A stretch of DNA of 64,000 nt from the NCBI GenBank assembly GCA_037157565.1, contig JAZHRO010000054.1:19203501-19267500 (forward strand), given 5' to 3'. Position 1 is the first letter of the stretch. Each line of letters opens with the position of its first letter. The position numbers and the translations under genes are program-made. A model generated the notes under the pieces. That model was not told where the DNA came from and did not search any database. It saw only the letters and a program-made list of their open reading frames with translations. This DNA comes from Thalassia testudinum (lineage: Eukaryota; Streptophyta; Magnoliopsida; Alismatales; Hydrocharitaceae). Of this stretch, positions 11,289-21,491 are shown in pieces.

Positions 11289-13865
11289 TGATGGGAACAC
11301 CATCATGATCCATAACTAGCTCAATTTGATCTGATTAAGTCAATAAAACCACCTACATATCTTTTAGAAGATCTTAAGGATGCAAAACATTGATTTGAAA
11401 AGACAATAATATAGGGTTATTTCTGCAAATTTACATTCTATCATAAAAATAGAATAACCACAGGTTTTCTCAGGAGTTGAATAAAGGTCAAATACACTTT
11501 AGAGTCTATTAAGGGGGTTCATACTGAACGAAACGGGTTTTCACGCGTTACGGGAATTAATAGACATCTAAAACCCTAAAAACAGACTCACTTAATTAAC
11601 TGAGGTTCCGATCATGATAAAATTCACCTAAATCCTCTAAAATTCATATAAAAATATTCTCTAGAGTTTGGTACCTTCAATTTGACCATCAGAACCCGTC
11701 TTGACCCAAAACAGAGCCACAGACAAACTTTTGCCCTAATTTAGGTTTTTACATAAATTACCTTGTGAAACGAGATCAAAACTAAAATCCAACTTCACCA
11801 TTTGATTCCTGAGGTCAAAATTTGGTTTGTACCAAAATTTCAGCCCAATAGGAGATCATATTGACCAAGTTTGCATTTTGGCCCTATTTGACTATTTTTT
11901 CACTCGTGCCCCTAACTTTCGAAAAATCTACATTTGGGTCCTAAATTTTGTCATCTTCTTTACAAGCTAGTTCCTGCCGCCATTGGTGTGAACGCACCTT
12001 GCTCCGGCGAGATTCGAGCGGAGATTTCTCACTTGATTCTCAATCAAACCTTCTCAAATTTGAACCGGACATCCCTCTTAAAATTATCTTTCAATCTGAC
12101 TGATTCTTGAGCTTCAATTCTTTCCCAATCTCTCATGCAAACGCATGAGAGATTTGGGTTTCCTATTCCGGCGAACCTTCCAAGCTCGCAAACTTGATTT
12201 CCAAGCTTTAACCGCCCTCTAAAGGCCCATAAAAGGATCCTTAAAACACATCGATCATTTCAAGCTCGATTTTGGTCAGAAATTTCCCACATTACTCCTT
12301 CCTACTCCGGACGAAAGGCTCCTCGAGCTCCAGCGATTTCTTCCGACCTCCTTCATCATCCGCTTGCAATACCGGCGACAGATTCTTCTTCCTCGTCTTC
12401 CTCTGTGTCGCACCATCTCAGCGGGCATCTCTCCCTTCGTCATCCTCACCGGAGTCATCTTCATCCCCGACGCTGACCACACCAGAATCGACGTTGCCTC
12501 TACTCCTCGTCGTCCATCAACCACCTAGATAAGTTCCTTAGCATCTTTACTTCACAACCACACCAACCACTCTACATTTCGATCACCGACTCACTCGCAT
12601 GCCCTCCGTCTTCCACCTCGTTGGCGTACCACCAGCGAGTTCGCACGGCCACCACACTCCACCAAATCGGTCGCCACTTATCCCTACACCTCCGCCTCGA
12701 TCCCAGGAGCAAAAGTCCTAACCTAGTTAGGTCTATTGCCCCTTCAAAACCTCTGCCGAACACCACGCCCTCCGCACCAACAGTTTAAGGTCATCAGACC
12801 TCCTCACTCTGCCAATCACCTTCGCACCACCATGGTTATGTTTGTCGTCGTCTAGCAACGCTTCCTGAGTTGTTTTGACGTGACCGAGAGGCCATCTTTT
12901 GATTTCAGGTGCAGGGGTTGTAACGCCATTAATGCATGAGCTTTAAGCTTGCTTGAAGCTCGCTCCAGGTTTCGCTAACTCTAGGCATCTGCTCTAGGTG
13001 ACGCGGCTCGAAGTCTTGAAGAGATCCAGGTCCTCAATTGCAGCAGATAGAAGTGTCCTCACCCTCAATTCGAAGCAAGTCCACGTACAGTCGCTGTGTA
13101 AGGAAAGAGCAAGGACTTATAGTCCCACATCGTAGACTTTGGAAGTACAACTGTGGCATAAAAGGAAAAAGTGTTTGTGGCTATTTGCCTCAGACACTAC
13201 GGGGGTGAGGTCCCCAGCACCATACCCACACCCGTATACCCGCCTAAGCCTGTACTCACACCTCGGCTACTACCCACGCCAGTAGCCCTGGTCCTGGGTA
13301 GCGGATCCCCGAAACCCGATTACTCGAGCATTTGAGCTGACATTGAGAAAGAGAAGGGGAAGAGAGAAAGAGAGAGCGTGGGGGCAAGGGGGTTTTGCTC
13401 TCACCAGCACTTGTGCAACACTTACTCGCGAGGAGAAGTGAAGACAGAGCAAAGAGCAAAGAAAGAAGAGGAGGAAGGCTTGAAAAGTATGTAGCATCAG
13501 ACGTTTAAGACGTCTGATCAGATCATCACACCTAATAATCTTTCTTCGAGCTTCTAAGGCTATATTATCTTGACATAACTTGATTTGCATTTGTTTGGTA
13601 TTATTGTATAAGGGTAATTGGTGATTCAAATCACCATTTTACCATATTATTTTTGCGCATTAATACTTGAATTCTTGACATATTATTCTGAATTGAGTTT
13701 TGGCTAAAATTGCTTATATATTGTGATCTTGAGATTCATATTTGCCACTTGCTCCCAACGAACGACCTCGGATTTCTTTCGAGTATAAATATTATTTGTC
13801 TTTCGCGTTGATTCGATCTATACTGTAAAGCAACAATTTTAAAACCCATTTCAAAGCAAATAATA
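11289..13865 (+). mobile_element. Diverged Athila-like solo LTR nested in the MULE-like element
   Basis: It starts TGATGGGAACACC and follows the Athila LTR module order: CCTCTAAAATTCATA, ACCTTCAATTTGACC, TTTTTACATAAATTA, GTTTGCATTTTGGCCCTA, TTTGGGTCCTAAATTTTGTC, a GC-rich middle, the USE-TATA module, and GACGTTTAAGACGTCTGAT near 13500. It is much more diverged from the three other Athila LTRs than they are from each other, so it represents an older or different family. Possible TSD: GAGAG left and GGGAG right (13866-13870), one mismatch. The exact right end is approximate. Confidence 0.65.
13122..13163 (+). promoter_or_regulatory. Perfect snRNA-type USE plus TATA box in the Athila-like LTR
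   Basis: GTCCCACATCG (13122-13132) is an exact match to the plant snRNA upstream sequence element RTCCCACATCG. After 25 nt comes ATAAAA (13158-13163). In plant snRNA genes a USE-TATA gap of about this size (roughly three helical turns) is associated with RNA polymerase III and a longer one with polymerase II. Function here is inferred. Confidence 0.5.
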
Positions 13866-14297
13866 GGGAGCGAGTTCGCTAAGGTCGGAGAAGGAGAGGA
13901 AATAAGGGAGAAGGAGAGGAAGGGGGAGGATGAGGAGGAGGTGTGAGGGTTTAGGGGGAAAATAGGGGATGAAAATATAAATTTTCCTTTTTTTTACATT
14001 TTTCGTTCGATTTAATAGAGCAGGGGCATACGGCTTTAACGAAGTAAGTTTATAGGGGTATATACGTAAATATCAAAAACATAGGGATATATACGTCTTA
14101 TCAAAAGTTTACAGGGGTGTACATGTAAAAACCACAAAAAAAAGAGAGATAAAATAAAGATAGAAACTTTCTTTCATTTCTTTATAACTGTCGTCTATTA
14201 CATAACCCAAGGGTCATTCCCATCAAATGGCCTATAAAAAAAAGGGAAAAGATAAAAAAAGGGGAGAAACAGCTACATGACAAACAAGCAGACGGCT

Positions 14298-17053
14298 TCA
14301 CTCGAAGTCCTCAGGGAGATCAACCCGAGGAGTCGGAGGGGGCGTAGAGGCTACGTAGGATGGGCTGACTTGGTGTGTAGGTTGCTCCATGGCTCCTGGT
14401 GGACCTGACTTGTCTGCCTCCTCTTCTCGAGCCGGGCTTCCCGGCTGGTCCTCAGGCGGCAGTATGGGAGCCTTATCTAGAATAAGACCTTCAGCTTTCT
14501 GACGATCGAACTTGAACATGAACTGGTCCATAGACTAGCTGCACAACTCCTCCATGGTGGTGTGTTTGCTCTCCAGCAGAGATTGCACAGCCGCCAGGGT
14601 GTACTTGCCGGCCTCCTTTAAGAGGAGGTCTCAGCTTTCTTCCATAGAAAAATTGGAGGCAAAGAACTCCATCACCATCTCAAGATCAAGCTCCAATTGG
14701 GTAGTATTCTATAGTTTCAGCACCCTTTTGCCCCTTTCCTTTGTGATCTGCTGGGCCTTGGCAAGGTCACTTCTCAAGCTCTCCATAGCCGCTTTCGCCT
14801 TCTTGTGACTAGCCCTCAGATTAGCAAGGTCGTCAATGGTTGTGCCTAGGCGAAGGCCCTCCTTGTTGAGAGCCGCTTCGTATCCCTCCACGGTCGAGCA
14901 ATGGGTGGCTCTAAGCACTTGCACTTCCTCCTTCAACTAGAGTACGTTGTTACAAGAAGCCTGTAGGTGCTCGGACAAGTCTCGTAACTTCACAAGATCC
15001 CTCTTGTGAATGTTGATGAGACTCTCCTTGAGCTTCTCGGCTGAGTATTCAGCCCTCCTCAAGCCCAAGCGGGCCTCCTTCAGCTCCTGCTACAGCCAGG
15101 ACACTTGACCAGCTACCTGTTGCTGCGAGCGGAGCTTCCTAGTAGCCTCCTCAGCAACTTTCTCCGCCTTCGTGCGGGCGGCAGTAGCCTCTTCAAGTCG
15201 ACGAGCAAAGTTCCTCTACTCCATTTTGGCAGTCATTGCCCATTTTGCAGCCATATCGGCTGCCTCAGTGGGGACATGGGGTTCAACAATACCAGATGGC
15301 ACATCGCCAATCGAGACAAAAAAGGTCCCAAGAGCCTCAACATGTCAAAAAGCAGCAATGGGGATGTGAGACTCAATATCTTAAAGAAGTGGAAATCAAA
15401 GATATAACGAAAAAAAACTTACAATGCATAAACAATAGAAGAACATGTAATTGAAGTTCATCCCTCCTTGACGGGAGGTAGCCCAAAATAAGGCGTCCTG
15501 CAGAAGCCAGAGCACCTGCCTCTCCATAGTAGGGGCACTGCTAGAAGAGCCCGCTTGAGCCGGAGTCCCCTTGCTAGGTACAGGACCTTCTAGGGCCCCC
15601 TCCAGCATGGATCCTCTTACGGACCCAACAATCTACCCTATCATCCCGAGACCCCTCCGGTTAAAGGAGTCCACCAACATTCAGGCCCTAGTCAAGCTTC
15701 ACCTGCAGTACGACTGCTCAAAAACACTACCACCCAAAAAACCTCCGGTGGACGCCGCCTCCTGTGCTAGCTTCGCGAAGGCACTTGAGGAACCACTCGA
15801 AGAGGTGGAAAAACCAACACTCCCCTTCTTAGCCACCTTGACAGGGGCCTCAAGCGGGGAGTCGCCCAAAACAATCGGCACAGGCGAGGCAGACGGATGA
15901 GGCAGATCCACTGGGGTATCTGCCATCTGAACCCTTCCCAGGCAAGTGTCGCCGACTCTCTCATCAGAGGAGTCGAGGCATACTTCTTCCTTAGGCGCTT
16001 AAGAGGGACTCCAACCTCCTCTTCACCACTAGCCACCTCCTTCCTCTTCCCCTCCTTAGGGTGATAGGATCCACTCCCTTCACCCCACTCCAAGGGTTTG
16101 TCCTCCCCACGTCAGGACCCACCGTGTGTGGAACTGCCAGGTCGTTGCCTGGGGGTATTAGGACGGGCAAACCACCCAAAAGCTGGAATAAAAAGAAATA
16201 GAAGCAAGTCAAACAGCGAAGGAAATGAGCTATCTAAAGCTGTTACCCCCCAACTTACATGGCATGGGATAGGAATCTGCAACTCACGACAACGTCACCA
16301 AAACATCTTTCCGCCTCAATGTTGACCAAGCAATCGACCCAAATTTCATTACCTGGTCTGCGTCCACCCCCGCAGACAGGTCGAATTCCTCGAACTCAAG
16401 CAACAGATCTCTATCAAGCGGACCTTGCCACGTCGAAGGAACTACTAGGTCCTCAATGTTATGAAGAAAGAAAAATGGCGATCTTGCCCCTTCAAGCTAT
16501 CGGGGAGATCGACTATCTGGTATTTAGTATGCCGACTGTACATGGTGTATATACCAGAGGGAGGCCTGCCCCTTTTCACCGTGAAGGGCATGAACCCAAA
16601 AATCCGGCAGACTACGTCCAGTTGGGGAGCAATCCTTAGATGGAAACAAATGACAGTGAAGGCATTGAGCACAGGCCAACAATTTAGGCTAAGTTGTAAG
16701 GGGGAAACGTTGTAGTAGGAAAGAAAGGAAACCAAAAGAGGGTTTAAAGGCACCCACAGGCCATGTTCTATGACATATCTACAAATTATGAACATCTCCT
16801 TCACCCTGTCAGAGTACAGGCAGGTCATGGACCTGCAGCCATGGAACTAGACTCCATCGAGTCCATACGCCGCCAGGAACTCCTTGATGGCAGAGCAGCT
16901 AGGAAAGTCAGAAGAAAAGTTGTACAATTCCTTCGTCTCAGGCAAGATGCTGGACGAGGAAGAGGTGAACTTACCCTTGCTCACGAATCTAAACATGATT
17001 AAGCGTCTAATACTTCTCCGTACACGACTGTTCTGACGAACGAAAGCTCTCAC
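14298..17053 (-). pseudogene. Tat antisense ORF (gypsy-type transposon domain), broken
   Basis: On the minus strand, between pol and the 3' LTR, a reading path starts near 17053 (MRAFVRQNSRVRRSIRRL), continues through a recognisable domain at about 16830-16450 (YVIEHGLWVPLNPLLVSFL, SYYNVSPLQLSLNCWPVL, RHTKYQIVDLP), a Ser/Pro-rich middle (about 15926-15700), a coiled-coil-like part (14936-14709, heptad-like with LAKAQQITKER) and an acidic, proline-rich end at 14298. The domain resembles Pfam 'putative gypsy type transposon' (PF04195, from memory). Such antisense ORFs are known in Tat/Grande elements; their role is unknown. Several stops and frame breaks make this copy a pseudogene. Confidence 0.7.
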
Positions 17054-17466
17054 AGCTTGCTAGAGAAGAAGCGAGGACAAGCTCGCAAGGTGGGACCACA
17101 GCAATAAAAACGAGTAGGTTGGGCATTAAATCTGCCCTACCCCTCTATTTATAACCCCCGAGGGGAATTCTCCCCCTCAGAGGTATGAACTTTGAAAAAG
17201 CAAAATCTTGCGACGTATGGCATGGATGTCAAAGGATCCTGCCAAATCCGAAATGATCTTGGTCATCATTATGGGCATTAAATGCCCTTGCATGCATATC
17301 GTTAGCATAGCAATCGTATCGCTGTCAATTACGACATTTGAGGCAAATGCGCTTCATAATGGCGATAATTAATGCCAATCTTGTCACACCAAAGGATAAA
17401 CATCAATTCTCATAGTGATTAGCCACCAGATTTGGAAAGTGTCACATACATCACATTTTCAACCGA

Positions 17467-17642
17467 GACATTGACCTCTTAAGGCTGACAAGAACCCAAG
17501 CGATGATATGCCAACGTTCCTTCATTATATGTTGACCTTTTAAGGCCGACAAGAACTCAGGTGAACATGCCAATGTTCCCTTCATTAAATGTTGACCTCT
17601 TAAGGCCAATAGGAACTCAGGCGGAACATGCCTACATTCCCC
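17467..17642 (+). repeat. Three imperfect tandem repeats of about 60 bp
   Basis: Units start ATTGACCTCTTAAGGC, GTTGACCTTTTAAGGC and GTTGACCTCTTAAGGC at about 17467, 17530 and 17591. Each continues with an AGAACTCAGG-like core and an AACATGCC..CATTCCC end. They lie in the Tat spacer upstream of the 3' LTR, where Tat elements often carry short tandem repeats. Confidence 0.7.
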
Positions 17643-17803
17643 ACAATTCTTGAATAAAGGCATCTTGTTCGCCTAAATTTAAAACGTATGCCTCATGACA
17701 AATGCTCACCCTATTTGAAAGACAGCCAGGATATCATTTGAAGGCATCATCCATATGCAAAGTGTTAATACCTTAACTATTCTCTCAGCAGCATCCACAA
17801 GCT

Positions 17804-17817
17804 AAAGAGTGGGGGCA
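17804..17817 (+). other. Tat polypurine tract
   Basis: AAAGAGTGGGGGCA lies two bases before the start of the 3' LTR (TGATGAGGGG at 17820). It is the expected primer site for plus-strand DNA synthesis. Confidence 0.65.
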
Positions 17818-17819
17818 TA

Positions 17820-20800
17820 TGATGAGGGGCAAAAAGTACCCTTAGACTTAAAACTTCGCACAAAGCCCCAAGGGATCTGGCTACCTGGATACCCAACAAA
17901 CAGGTAGATCTAGGTCTACCTGACCCACCTATATCCAGACAGATCCGAACCTGCCAACATTTAGGCAGATCCAGGCAAGCCCAACCCTCTAAAGAACCCG
18001 GTTGACTGGAGTTGAAGAGGCGGTAATAACATCCACGTCAGCACTAACAGTGATATTACCAACGCTATTTATAGCCTAGTAACGAACATGTCGGGGAATT
18101 CACGAAGTCCGTTATAAGAGTTAAATGTTGTTAGATATTTCATGTACTATAAATAAGGAAGAAAGGCCCTCAGGTGCTCTCTTCACGCAACCCGAGAGAG
18201 AAAATGAGAGTTCTTGTATCACCCACAACTATAGTGGAAATTTGAGAGCATCACCCGTGTCACACCCCACAACGACAGTCCCTTAAGATTGACGTCATGG
18301 CCACGTGGCCTCCACTTATCAACTCTTGGGATACCTAGTCGCGCCGTTTACAAAATGACATGACGACCGGGTCAAGGGAAGACTAAATAGCTAAGCGGCT
18401 AAATTTTGCCAAAAATCCAACAAAATTTTCCCTATGTTATAATATTTTTCTCAAATTCTTACTTGTAAAAATGACCTATATAAAAATGAAAATATAAAAA
18501 GGTGGGTACACCCCAATCTCACACATCCCTACCACTAGAAGAATAAAAATAATAATTACAACCATTTGCAGATACACCCCACCATAATTAACGCAAACAA
18601 AAGAAAAATAACAAAACAACACCATAAGCTCGAGCAATTACCAAATATGAAAATTCCTCCAAAATTTTACATTACATTTTTAAAAAGCTTTTCGCAAAAG
18701 AAAGATAAAATACAAACTAACTAGTTCCCCACCTTTTCTACCTGTCTACCACTCCAACACCCCCATATCAGTATCTAATAGAGGTTTCTGGTGAGACACG
18801 TGTGCAAAACCAATGGCAACACATGCTAGCGCATTACCTGCGAGTGTAGGTGAGCCATGTGACAAATAGGATAATGTGACCTCTTGTCCTGAATAACTTG
18901 CCAACAACATAGTATGAGTCAAAAGGCTCAGTAGGACATAACAGGGGTGCAAGGGAAAGAATAACCCATTGAGTTGGATGTCTCGCGAAGTGTGCATTCC
19001 CCATTAGATGCGATTTACCTATTTTTTTCCCTTACGTCTAACTTTGTCCTCTTCCCCTCTATTTCTTTTAATTTCCAAAGCAAGTGCTGAGAAGGCTTTC
19101 CTCCTCAACTCGATGGGCCACAATGCTTGTCGTTAATAACTCCTACTCGGAGTCATTCTAGGTTACCACTGAGTCTAGTAAATAATAACCAGTAATACGT
19201 TTCATAATGTCGAGACGACAAGAAGGTGGTTCATGATGCCAGAAACCTCTCCTTGCATCTTAGAGAGATTCCTCCACCTTGAATCCGCCCTCAGGAATCA
19301 CCCATCGTTCCTCGTAACGAAGCATTGTCGGGTTGGCAACTCTCAACTTTAACCTATGTGAAGACACTCGACACATGTGTTACTCTCCTCAGTCCTGAGA
19401 TTCAGTTATGGGTAATTCTTAGTCCCTACGAGATCAATTTGCAATTAATCTGCTTGTAAGCCATCCTTTGCTTTCACGGCATTGAGTAATCCTTTCCAAG
19501 CATCTTGGAAATCAACTTTGGAATCTCATCCAATCTCTCCTCGGTTGTACCACGTTGCAGGTCCTTTCGGGACCTGAGACATTTTCTTCGAGGAGTCAAT
19601 ACGTAGCCGTTTTCCATTTCTTATGCCCAAATCTCCGGGGATATTTGATATCTACTCCCAATTATAGGTAGTTTCTTATGACGATCTCGCATCCAGGTCA
19701 ATCAAGCTCGATGAGTCAAGAGGTTATGACAAGTGACACACCCTCCTAAGTTGTGGGGGTCTGGGCAAATAACTTTCTACTTCCCAAGCACTACAGTCTA
19801 TTCCCTCGTCCAACCACCTTCTTGGTGAATGAACAATGCAATTGTGTCTCATGAGCTTATGAATGTGCACCCTAGGCCACACACACCATCTAGGGACCAA
19901 CCTAATGATCCCTCGCTCTCACTTGCAAGTACTCGTGATTATAAATCTCGCAAAATTTGAGGTTTTCGTTTAGCAAAACTAATCACGTAACTCCGCTAAG
20001 TTTTTCATGTATAGCCATAAAGTAACGAAAATCTCATATTCACAGAAAGCATTTAAAACTCACATAGGACTTGATTAAAATGCATAGACGACTTTTTCCC
20101 ATTCATCACCTTTCCATCTATAACATATATTTAAACATATGCATCTAAGCATCCAAATACTAACAAAATAACTTCAAGGCTTACGGAGCAGCATCGTCGT
20201 GGTTCAAAATTCATTTAGCATGGAGAAAATAAAAAAAACTCACTTGCATTTACAAGTCACAAAAATTGCACCTATACATTTCCCTCGTCTCCCTCTCTCT
20301 TACGTATATCCTCACATGCAGGATACGAACCTGCATTGCGTGCATGACAGCAAGCCTCGCTGTGAATGCCCTAATAGGACCTATTTTTGGATTCAAACCT
20401 ACATTACCTGAGTTTCCTCCGAACTCAAAATTCACCCAATTCGGGTTCCAAATCTTTTTGGCCTAAATATTGGCATTAAGTATATCATGGAAGTTAATTA
20501 AAGAAAATGCTATAGGGGACAGGTTGCCCTACCTTGTTTCGAGCATCCCGTCTTTTGCGATGTTAAGTAGTTGCTCTTCTGAGGTCCTCACAATCAATCA
20601 ACAAATAACCACATTTCAAAATTTGATACACCCACCAAATCAATCATAAATGCATTAAAAAAAACTCTAAATTCTCCCATGTTTAGAACAACCTAAGGCT
20701 AGAGTTTTCAAAGAGGGCAAGAAGGGTACGTGTTCACATGTGCGAGGCCTTGACAGGGTCGATTCTCCTCCGTTAGCCCTTGATTTTAGCACAACAACCA

Positions 20801-21491
20801 CCACTACCACCAGCAGCAACATTAGTAGCTACGTAGCTGCGAGAGGTGGTGGCAGCTGATCGATAGGCTAAGGAGAGAGTGGCATAGAATTGAGGACCTC
20901 CCTCGCTCTCTCAAGCTCACCCACACGAGGAAGCAGTGATGGTGGTGACACCCTACTTATGGGTGGTTGCCGATGCTATTCGACAAGGCCATTGGTAAGA
21001 GGATGACCAAAGGGGAAGGCCATGCGACAAGCTGGTGGTGGTTGCCACCGACGAGGGAGGTTAGGAGATAGAGGAAGGGGTGTTGTGTAAGAAGAGGAGG
21101 TGTCACCAGGCCGCCAGCATTAAGAGTTAAGTTCGAGGGGAAATGGGGGTGAGCTTATGGGAGGGGAGATCTGCCAAGGGTGGGATCGAGAGGGAGAGAG
21201 GGTGGTGGACGGTGGAGTAAGTTGGCCCAAGGGAGATTGGGGAATATGGAGGGGAGATGGTGGGGAAGTAAGGGGAGGAGGATATGGACGATGGGAAGGG
21301 AGAGATAAGGATGAGCAACCTTCTTTTGCTTGTCCCCTACACCCCCTTTTTTTTCTATGCTTTGACAACCCTCCCCTCAGACATATACCCCTTGGGCTAG
21401 AACTGAGTTACTAATCTCTTGTGCATTCTCTCTATGTACTTATTTGCAATTGTTGTTGATTCGGATCCCTTATCGCATAGGGTCCCGATCA
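17820..21491 (+). repeat. Tat 3' LTR, interrupted
   Basis: It runs from TGATGAGGGGCAAAAAG to CCCGATCA and is split by a 3.1-kb solo LTR at 18258-21367. Without the insert it is about 560 bp. The two parts (to 18257 and from 21373) align in order with the 5' LTR at 365-714. A TATA-like CTATTTATAG lies near 18067. The 5 bp to its right, ACCTC (21492-21496), should be one half of the target duplication; the other half is outside the window. Confidence 0.8.
18258..21367. mobile_element. 3.1-kb solo LTR (Del/Tekay-like) inside the Tat 3' LTR
   Basis: It begins TGTCACACCCC, the typical start of plant chromovirus (Del/Tekay) LTRs, and ends TTTGACA. It is flanked by ACCCG (18253-18257) and ACCCT (21368-21372), a 5-bp duplication with one mismatch. 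No gag or pol motifs occur. The interior is AT-rich at first and G/C-skewed near 21060-21330, where long open frames (Pro/Ser-rich or Gly/Glu-rich) are products of base skew. The family name is an inference from the terminal bases. Confidence 0.6.

Larger units (their letters stand above)
10893..14135. mobile_element. MULE-like DNA element with long terminal inverted repeats (non-autonomous)
   Basis: About 200-240 bp at 10893-11130 is repeated inverted at about 13890-14135. Both arms share CCCCTGTAAACTTTTGATAA, CGTATATACCCCTATAAACTT, TTAAATCGAACG, AAATTTATATTTTCATC and CCCTAAACCCTCACACCTCC. A-rich 9-bp direct repeats flank it (10884-10892 and 14136-14144, one mismatch). Long TIRs and a 9-bp TSD fit Mutator-like elements. 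Between the arms there is only a short GC-rich piece (11130-11288), a G-rich piece after 13866, and a nested LTR. No transposase is visible. Confidence 0.7.
1..21491 (+). mobile_element. Decayed Ty3/gypsy retrotransposon, Tat lineage, with five nested insertions
   Basis: The order is LTR, primer site, gag, protease, RT, RNase H, a second RNase H, integrase, antisense ORF, polypurine tract, LTR. The second RNase H after the first and an antisense ORF between pol and the 3' LTR are known marks of the Tat lineage. The 5' LTR begins left of the window and its right part is 365-714; the 3' LTR is 17820-21491. Every coding domain is broken by stops and frameshifts, so the element is inactive. Subtracting the nested insertions leaves about 10 kb, a normal Tat size. 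The lineage call comes from recognised motifs and domain order, not a database search. Confidence 0.85.

Noticed and set aside
21120..21414. Overlapping Pro/Ser and Gly-rich frames
   Set aside because: They come from a strand-skewed G-rich stretch in the solo LTR and have no recognisable domain.
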